Below, piece by piece: positions 57,183 to 64,000 of a DNA stretch of 64,000 bases (its first letter is position 1; every line of letters begins with the position of its first letter). The notes under the pieces are model-generated. The model had not been told where the DNA came from and searched no databases. It saw nothing but the letters and a program-made list of their open reading frames with translations. The position numbers and the translations under genes were made by a program. The stretch is from Ascarosepion bandense (taxonomy: Eukaryota > Mollusca > Cephalopoda > Sepiida > Sepiidae): the NCBI GenBank assembly GCA_037127315.1, contig JBBBDQ010000192.1, positions 605,001 to 669,000 on the forward strand, in the 5' to 3' direction.

Positions 57183-60100
57183 AGCTTTTTACAAAGGGTT
57201 AATATTTTTTTCGTTTTGGATCTATAATCAAAGGCTCTGTGAACTTCCGCTTCCTATTGGTTCTTCTGATTTCCATGTTAGCTTTTGGTTTCTGGATGTC
57301 AAAAGCTTCAAAGATTTCCTCCATAGAATTTTCGCATCTTAAAGGCGAGGAGCTTGGTTCTTCACCTCTTCTTTTTTGGATTTGATTCACGTGTCTTCTT
57401 TGCATGAATTTTTTTCCTTTGATGGTATACATTACACTTCCAATTCTGCTTGAAATTATTCCTGGCTCCCAATATGCCATATTGTTATTAAAAATTTTGA
57501 AATATGCCTTTTTGCCGGGCTTGAACGATCTTTTCACTATTATAGGTGTATTCTGATTATTGCTTTTGCCTGGTAATAATTTCTCAAAAACTGATCGGAT
57601 TTTTCATGCGAACATCACCTCGGCCGGTGACAGTCCTGATGGTGTGTTCTGGTTTGGCGTAATACAGTAGACTTATAGGAATTGCTGTAATGCTTTTTCT
57701 GATAGTGTGTCTATCGCTTTTTTAACGCCCTTTTAAGCATATCTGCAAATCTTTCGGCAAGCCCATTTGATCATGGGTGATAGGGAGCTGTTTTCATATG
57801 TCTTATTACGTATGTTTCACAAGAATCTTTAAAATCACCTGGTGTGAATTGTGTACCATTACCTGTAACTAAAACGTCAACGATGCCGAACCTCGCAAAT
57901 AGTTCATGCAAACAGCTTATAGTATTGTTGGTTGTTGGGTGTTTATATCTAAAAACTTCTGGCCATTTACTCAAGCTGTCTACTACTACAAAATAGTAGT
58001 AGCCGTTTATAGGTCCTGCGTAGTCTGCATGTATTCTTGACCATGCTTTGTCCGCCTTTGGCCAAGGTTTTTGTATAATCAGTGGTGATTTTGCTGCCGC
58101 CACACAGCCCTTACACTTTTCCACCATCTGTGCGATATCCTCATCCATTTTTGACCAGTACACATAGCTTCTCATTAGTGCTTTCATGCGATTTTTCCTG
58201 GGATGTCCAACATGAAAGTCTTTTAAGGTTCTTCTTTGAAGTGACTTTGGTATCATGACCCTTTCATTATACAGCAGTACAGTGTCACAAATTGAGAAAC
58301 TATCTGCCAATTTTGTGTCTCTGTTTTCAATTTTTTTCTTTGTCATGTTAATAAATTCATCCGCTTCTGCGTTTCTTCTTATCTCTAGCAATGTAATCGG
58401 TAGTTCTTTAACCGTGTTACTTAGTACTTTGCTGATTCCATCCTCAGCTCTCAGTGCTGCTATCACTGAGTCTTCCAAGGGTTCACTTTCCTTAGGAATC
58501 AGCCTCGATAGTCCATCTGTGTGCCCTATTTTTTTTTTTTTTTTTCAATGGTAAATATTCTAGTTTAAAATTGAAGTTTATTAGTATTGTGCCCCACCTC
58601 AGGAATCTATTTGTGGTATATCCAGGTAGTCCTTTCTTGGATCCAAATATGGTAAGAAGCTGCTTATGGTCTGTTTGTAGCATAAATTCTCTACCGTATA
58701 TATATCTATGAAATCGAGTTACAGCGAAAATAATTCCCAAAGCTTCTTTTCCTATTTGTGAATAGTTTTTCTCGGACAGTAGTAACGCTCTCGATGTGTG
58801 GCCTTCCAGTTTTGTAGTACCATCCTGCATTTTATGTAAAATGCATACTCCCACACCATGTGAGCTTGCATCACTTGCTACAATAATCTCTAGCCTAGGG
58901 TCAAAATGTGTCAAGGTTAAATCTGATGTCAATTTACTTATAATTTCATTAAACGCCTTTTTGCACTCCTCCGACCAGTTCCACTGGACATCTTACTTCA
59001 GTAATTCGTTGAGGGATGCCCTCAATTTATACATACTATTGATAAACTCTCCATAGTAATAAGCAAGACCGAGGAAGCTTTGCAATTCTGCGACATTTTT
59101 AGGCTCAGGCATGTTTTTGATTGCTGAAGCTCTCTCTGGGTCAGGTTTCCTGCCATTCTCATTTATGATGTGACCTAGATATTTTATTTCTTTCAAGAAG
59201 AAATCACATTTTTTCTCTTTAACTTTTAACCCAAAGTCTTGTAGTCCTTTGAAACTTTCCTTGATGTGTGTCACATGGTCTTTTAAATTATCGCTTTTGA
59301 CTAAAATATCATCCAGATAAGCTGTGATGAAATTTTGCCCCATCAACATAGTATCATTTGTCTTCTGAAAAATCACAGGCACTACTTTTATCCCAAATGA
59401 TAGCCTGTTGTATTTGTATAGACCTTTGTGTGTATTTATGCACAGTAATTTGGAACTTTCTTCCATAATTGGGAACTGTAAGTATGCTTCGCTTAGGTCA
59501 ATCTTTGAGAAAAAATTTTCTACCATTAAGTTTAGTGAATATTTCTTCTGAGCTAGGCAATGGATAGTGATGGTCTTTAATTGCATTATTCAGTCCCACA
59601 GATTTCTCCCGATTTTTTCTTAACATAAACAGCTGGTGCCACCCATTCACTGAAGTCAGTTTTCAAAATAATCCCAGTTTGCTCTAGCCTCTCCAATTCT
59701 TTGTCTATTTTGTCAATTGTGGCGAAAGGTAAGTTTCTCTTTTCCCTAAATACAGGTTGAGCATTCTGTTTAAGCTCAATTTTCGCTTCAAATTTGTTGC
59801 AACGTCCTAACCCACTTGAAAATACTTCTGGGAATTCTTTGTGCAATTCCTCCTTCACTTTTGTGGTTTCCGAAAACTCACAGTCTATTCTTTTACAAAA
59901 CACCCATTACTGATGTAGCAATTTTCTTAGTGTGTAGCATGGTCGGCCTATTTAACTTCTGCCATGTTTGTCAGTTTATAATCATCAAATCAGATCCCAA
60001 ATACAGTTGCAATTTGATTTTTTTATTCAGAATTTCCATTTCAACATATTTTCTGATATTTTCCTTATTTTCATCCTCCACTCTAGTAGACCTTACCCTA

Positions 60101-60500
60101 CTAGGTTGATTTTATTTCTGTATACCGTAGCTTTGTGGCCCATCTTACCACAAGCTCGGCAATTTTTCTGTTTAAAAAGACAGTCCTTAAACCAATGCCA
60201 TCCACTGCATCTGTAACTTGCAGAAGGGGGAGGCTTGTTTTTTACTGGATTCTTGTCAACCGTAGTGCTGTATTTTTTCTCTTTGGCATTATAATTTTGT
60301 TTCGTCTGTGGGGAGGGTACAAAACATAAATTTCTTTTTACCTTTCAAATGTACGCTACTCCTGACACTTTAATGTCCTTGCAATCTTTCTTTATGCTGA
60401 TGCATTTCTGGCAATCTTCTGACAATTTTTGTAATGTTAGACCAGGCTCATTTTGCAGTTTGGTCAGCATGCCTTTCCTTGTTCGTCTTTTGCATTTCAA
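57183..60500 (-). pseudogene. Ty3/gypsy gag end and pol
   Basis: Right to left on the minus strand: gag coiled coil (60620-60440; repeated heptads such as EIRQIEMQRRQMEMQK), degenerate zinc knuckle (60240-60120: CSGWHWFKDC, CRACGKMGH), a protease start with the active site changed to LGSD, and RT (59900-58990) with EELHKEFPEVFSSGLGRC, FSKIDLSEAYLQFP and AYLDDILVKS. Then RNase H (58930-58500; VASDASSHGVGVCIL, TDHKQLLTIF), integrase (58478-57771; HADYAGPI, VTGNGTQF where the second catalytic Asp is Gly, then TAPYHP) and a C-terminal tail (57537-57199). Protease appears partly deleted near 59900. It is the same family as the plus-strand copy at 25785. Confidence 0.87.
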
Positions 60501-60879
60501 TTTGTCTTTCTTCAATTTGCTTTTGCATCTCCATTTGTCTCCTTTGCATTTCTATTTGTCTTATTTCATTAGCCTTTTGCATTTCCATCTGTTTTATTTC
60601 TAATTGATATTGTCTTTCTTCAGTTATCTTAATAATCTCTTTTGAAAATCTTCCATTTTCTTTCTCGGTGTTAGTGTCGACAACTTGTTTGTGGTTGACT
60701 TGTTCAAATCAATTTGTAGCACACTTTGTTAAAGTGATTCGGTAGAGTGAAAAAAAAATTTGTCACAATTTTGTTGTGCGACTTGTACATGAATCTGTTT
60801 CACCAATTTGACGTTGTCAACTCCTCTTATGTGATTTTCAAGGTCCTTGATGCTAAGTTTTTTGTTCCTTGGTGTTATG

Positions 60880-61068
60880 CGTAAGTTTGTTTGGGTTTTT
60901 TTTTTCCATGTGCACTTGTTAGAATCCTCGTTGCCAAATTGTTGTTTGGCGAGAATGTATTTTTTCTCAGCATGAACTTGTACAAATCCTTCGTTGCCAA
61001 ATTGTTGTGGCGACTGACGTAAAACACGTATTTTCCTCCGTGTGACTTGTTTGAATTTTCGTCACCAA
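60880..61068 (-). repeat. Triplicated primer-binding-site region
   Basis: The plus-strand phrase CTTGTTNNAATCCTCGTTGCCAAATTGTTGT, or a close variant, occurs near 60914, 60984 and 61047. In the minus-strand element these read as an LTR end followed by TTTGG-GACGAA, the primer-binding site. The one next to the real LTR is at about 61068; the other two are extra copies in the leader at about 70-base spacing. Confidence 0.65.
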
Positions 61069-61180
61069 ATTGTTGTGGATTCTTGTTTAGAAAACTACAC
61101 AATATAAGAATAACACAAAACAGCTATGAGAGGAAAAATGTAACTATATTGAACAAAGGATATACAACCTGCACACTGTG
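61069..61180 (-). repeat. Truncated 5' LTR of the minus-strand Ty3/gypsy element
   Basis: TGTTGTGGATTCTTGTTTAG and the next ~90 bases repeat 56849-56960 with a few substitutions. Similarity ends at about 61180, so roughly 210 bases of this LTR, including its promoter part, are gone. Confidence 0.8.
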
Positions 61181-62460
61181 TTCACAGTTCCTAAAGGAGT
61201 TTGGCTTTATATTTGTAGAGTGTCAAAGTAACGAATGTAAAACTGTTTTGAGAGCTTTCTGATTACTATTTTTATTGGCTTGATTATACTGGCCTTGTTT
61301 GCATACTGCTAGAACCTCCATTCATGGGCGAGTAGTCCAATATCATTGAGAGCTACCAGTGTTATGTTTAAGGATGTCTCTCCTTATAATACATCTGATA
61401 TACTACTCTATGTGTACCCTTCCTCATGGGATCATAAGGTTTTTGGGTTGTGGTCACCTTGGAAAGAGTACTCGTGCAACATACTATGTCTGTCGAGATA
61501 GGATTCTGGGTGATATTCTTGTGTTGCGACACCCTGGTTTGGTGGTGGTTGATTTATTTGATATTGTTTTTCATCCACCTTCCATCTATTCTAGGCAATC
61601 TGCATCTTCCACTTAGTTGTGCAGTACCTGGGATTTCGGTTTAGTAGCCTAGTTTTGCATGTTGATTTTCACCAAAAGGCACAGGGTAGTAAGGAGTGTC
61701 TACTATTGGGTCTATTTCCTGGAGGAAGTGGCAGTTGTGCCAGGTCACCTGGTTGCTCCCATCAGTGCGTATGTGGTACTGCCTGTTGCCTAGTGCTTTT
61801 ACCACTTTTCTAGTTTTTGCCCATCGACATGGGCGTGGGCTGACTTGGTTCTGTATATGGACATATTGTTCAATTCTTAGCTCCTAATGTGGATGACTAT
61901 GCACCTTTTACTTTTCAGGTGTCATTACTGTTTCCCTATACCGGCTGATTTCTCCTCACTGTTTGTGAATTCATAATTTGTCCTGTAGGGCTGGGAAATG
62001 GTCTTTTATCACACAGACATACATTATTATTGTTGGACACATATCTAGATCTTAGACAGGTGTAGTACGGTGTGTCAATAGGCATCTGACTGTGCAATCC
62101 TAGCACAGACAATCATAGCTGTCAGTGCTGTCTGCTAATATTCTTTTAGTTGTTTTGAGGACCAGTTCTGCACTTCTATTGCTCTGGGGGCACTAACATA
62201 AGGGCGACCTCTACCCATTGCATATATCGCTTAATTATTTCAGATATTTTATAGCCCTGATAGTGCTCTTCATATCACTGATTTTCTCCACAACTTTAAC
62301 AATTTTGTCTAGAAACAGATTGCCCATGCCATTTTTTTTTTCATCTAGCTGATGATCTGAAAGACAGGTAAGTGACAGGTATTACTGTGTTGCTGATTTA
62401 TATTAATTCCAAGTTTGAATCTACAGATCATTTTTTTTTTTTTAATAACTGGAACATTTT
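61181..62460. other. No recognised gene
   Basis: Sequence of nearer-average composition with several open frames of 60-85 codons on the plus strand. None resembles a protein I know or has a splice context. It is probably an unclassified repeat: the composition differs from the AT-rich intron. Confidence 0.4.
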
Positions 62461-62559
62461 ATGTTCAAACCAGCAATTTTTCAAATTGACAATCGCCTCC
62501 ATCAAAATGTCTCTATATTTTTACAGTAGTCAGGTACACTAAACAGAAAAGCAAATTCT

Positions 62560-63330
62560 AAATTATAGCTTCTCAAATTGATTTGAATATATTTGATTGT
62601 CAGGAAAGTTCATGCCAATTTTTAAGGGAAATTAAAACACAAAACAAAATTATGCCATTAAATATTTATTCAACGAAATATAAACCATTATGGTAAATAT
62701 GGCAGGTGGGATAACACATCCCAGTTTAATTGCTGCCAGTTGTGCACATTATTTTTCAGATCATTTTACTGGTTACTTAGCAGAAATGTCATAGTACAGA
62801 ATTTCATTCCAATCCCACCAGATGCACCACATGACTTTGCTAGGATGAAACCCTGCTTTTGGGGTGTCTAAAGTTAGCTTATATAGGATCTTTATTTTCT
62901 GAAAATTGTTGTAAATGATCTATTTTCTCAACTCCTGCTTCAAAAGGCTACATTTTCATTGTGATTGTACAACAAATCGCAGATAGAAATGTGATCCAAA
63001 AAATATTTTCACTCTGACCATGTGGTACACAAACATCAGAGCAATTTGAGCCTCCAAGCTTCACTAAGTGCTCATGGATGATGGATTTTGATAAATTTAG
63101 TGTTTCTGCTTAATTCCCACATTGTGTAATGCCAGTTATTCTCAATCAGTGCCTTGATTTGGTTGTCATCTGTTGTAAATAGGGAGGTTCACCCAAGCAT
63201 TCTTCATTAAAAAGGCTACAAACACCAACTTTAAACTTAGCGAACCACTTTCATACACTTCTGTGCTGGAAGATATATGTTGTTTATGTTGAAAGTGCTT
63301 TAGCACCTTCACCATACGCAGTACATATCA
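62560..63330 (-). pseudogene. mariner transposase relic
   Basis: The minus strand has, right to left, a decayed paired-like DNA-binding region (near 63240-63060; HEHLVKLGG-type helix, VPHGQSEN) and then FHPSKVMWCIWWDWNEILYY near 62845-62780, the mariner motif after the first catalytic Asp, followed by fragments of the linker to 62640. Many stops. Its family differs from the copies at 36600 and 48790. Confidence 0.65.
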
Positions 63331-63779
63331 TTTTGTTGCTTGCAAGGCATTCTAGTCTTTAACAGTAATAAAAATGCATCAGGTATCTAAAATGCAACTT
63401 ATAATATCTTCCATTTTCATAGGGATGCAAAATTAACATGAATTAAGTAATTTTGAATTTTCTTTCTCAAGAAACAGTTTGAAGGGTGCTCTAATAAAAA
63501 ATGTAAGCATATATCTTTTGATAATTTTGATGCGTTCTTACATGATGAAACTTGAAAAACTAAAAATTAGCATGAACTCTCTGGGCAACCCAACATTTTT
63601 CATTACCATTCAAAATTAGGGTAGTTTAGATAAAACTATATACATTTTCTATGTCCATTAGTTTCTACAAAATACTAATTTTAGAAAAGGCCTTTCCATT
63701 CATCCAGTTGTATTTTTATATAACACATCACTCAATAAATCCTGGGCCTAACTAATAAAACAACAACTTTTAGGCAAAA

Positions 63780-64000
63780 TTCAACTTTATTCATCAACAT
63801 GGTCTCCTTCTAGGATGATACACTGATTCCAACGCTTCTCTAACAATTTAATTCCTTTTTTGTAGAATGATTTGTCTTTAGCCTCAAAATATGCCTCGGT
63901 TTCCAATATCACTTCTTCCTTGAAGCCAAATCGCTTTCTCTGAAGCATTCTTTTGAGGTCTACAAACAGCCAGTAGTTACTGGGAGCCAGATCTGGAAAA
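63780..64000 (-). pseudogene. mariner transposase, C-terminal end (continues beyond window)
   Basis: Minus strand from the window edge: FPDLAPSNYWLFVDLKRML, FKEEVILETEAYFEAKDKSF, YKKGIKLLEKRWNQCIILEG and DHVDE then stop at about 63796. The PDLAPS-YWLF motif holds the third catalytic Asp, intact here. This is an uninterrupted frame to the edge, so this copy may be younger than the other mariners. The N-terminal part is to the right. Confidence 0.85.

Noticed and set aside
61359..61887. Cluster of 60-85 codon plus-strand frames
   Set aside because: No conserved motif, no IPO9-like sequence, and no convincing splice sites; left as unrecognised.
1..64000. CRISPR array, operon, phage or bacterial defence system
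   Set aside because: Spliced exons and animal transposons show this is eukaryotic nuclear DNA; the tandem repeats have no regular repeat-spacer pattern.

Overview
The window is animal nuclear DNA: very AT-rich, full of long homopolymer and TA tracts, with small exons in large introns packed with decayed transposons. The combination (a bilaterian importin, tRNA-derived SINEs, Penelope-like, CR1-like, RTE-like and restriction-like-endonuclease LINEs, Ty3/gypsy, hAT and mariner relics) fits a mollusc, and I infer a coleoid cephalopod of octopus type. That is judgement; no species-specific marker is present.

The only host gene I can support is importin-9 (IPO9), plus strand. Thirteen consecutive exons (1636-1724, 2393-2479, 4736-4855, 17136-17236, 24603-24661, 25498-25649, 31980-32078, 34125-34231, 36223-36365, 37889-37967, 45309-45537, 46246-46324, 46893-47041) have AG/GT borders, keep phase at every junction and total 1,493 nt, about 497 codons. 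They match roughly residues 170-670 of the ~1,040-residue vertebrate protein from memory. The 5' exons lie left of the window. I find no exon after 47041, so the last intron is at least 17 kb.

The rest is intron filled with layered mobile DNA. Position 1-1.6 kb: TA satellite and a Penelope-like tail with a GIY-YIG domain. 3.0-3.9 kb: a large SINE foldback. 5.5-17.0 kb: a composite bounded by inverted repeats, holding a transposase-like fragment split by a complete non-coding LTR element (7055-12259) and a hAT relic split by a SINE. 17.8-23.5 kb: a minus-strand Ty3/gypsy relic interrupted by a solo LTR (20595-21965) and a SINE. 25.8-29.15 kb: a plus-strand Ty3/gypsy pol with 3' LTR, then an LTR-like block to 31.35 kb and a mariner relic. 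34.28 kb: a 91-bp perfect palindrome just after exon 8. 36.6-37.6 kb: mariner. 38.3-46.0 kb: pieces of a CR1-like LINE, including one with tandem 5' monomers and one where the 5' end is joined directly to the 3' end. 47.9-64 kb: RTE-like LINE, mariner, CR1-like LINE split by a restriction-endonuclease LINE (50.15-54.26 kb), a second solo LTR (54444-55812), a Ty3/gypsy element with LTRs (56849-61180), and two more mariner pieces.

Nothing here looks like an operon or a multi-gene system. The most unusual material is structural: the non-autonomous LTR element, three palindromes that look like local template-switch mutations, the long SINE hairpin in a pre-mRNA, and the internally deleted LINE. 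I ran no computation; repeat edges, identities and family names are by eye and from memory.
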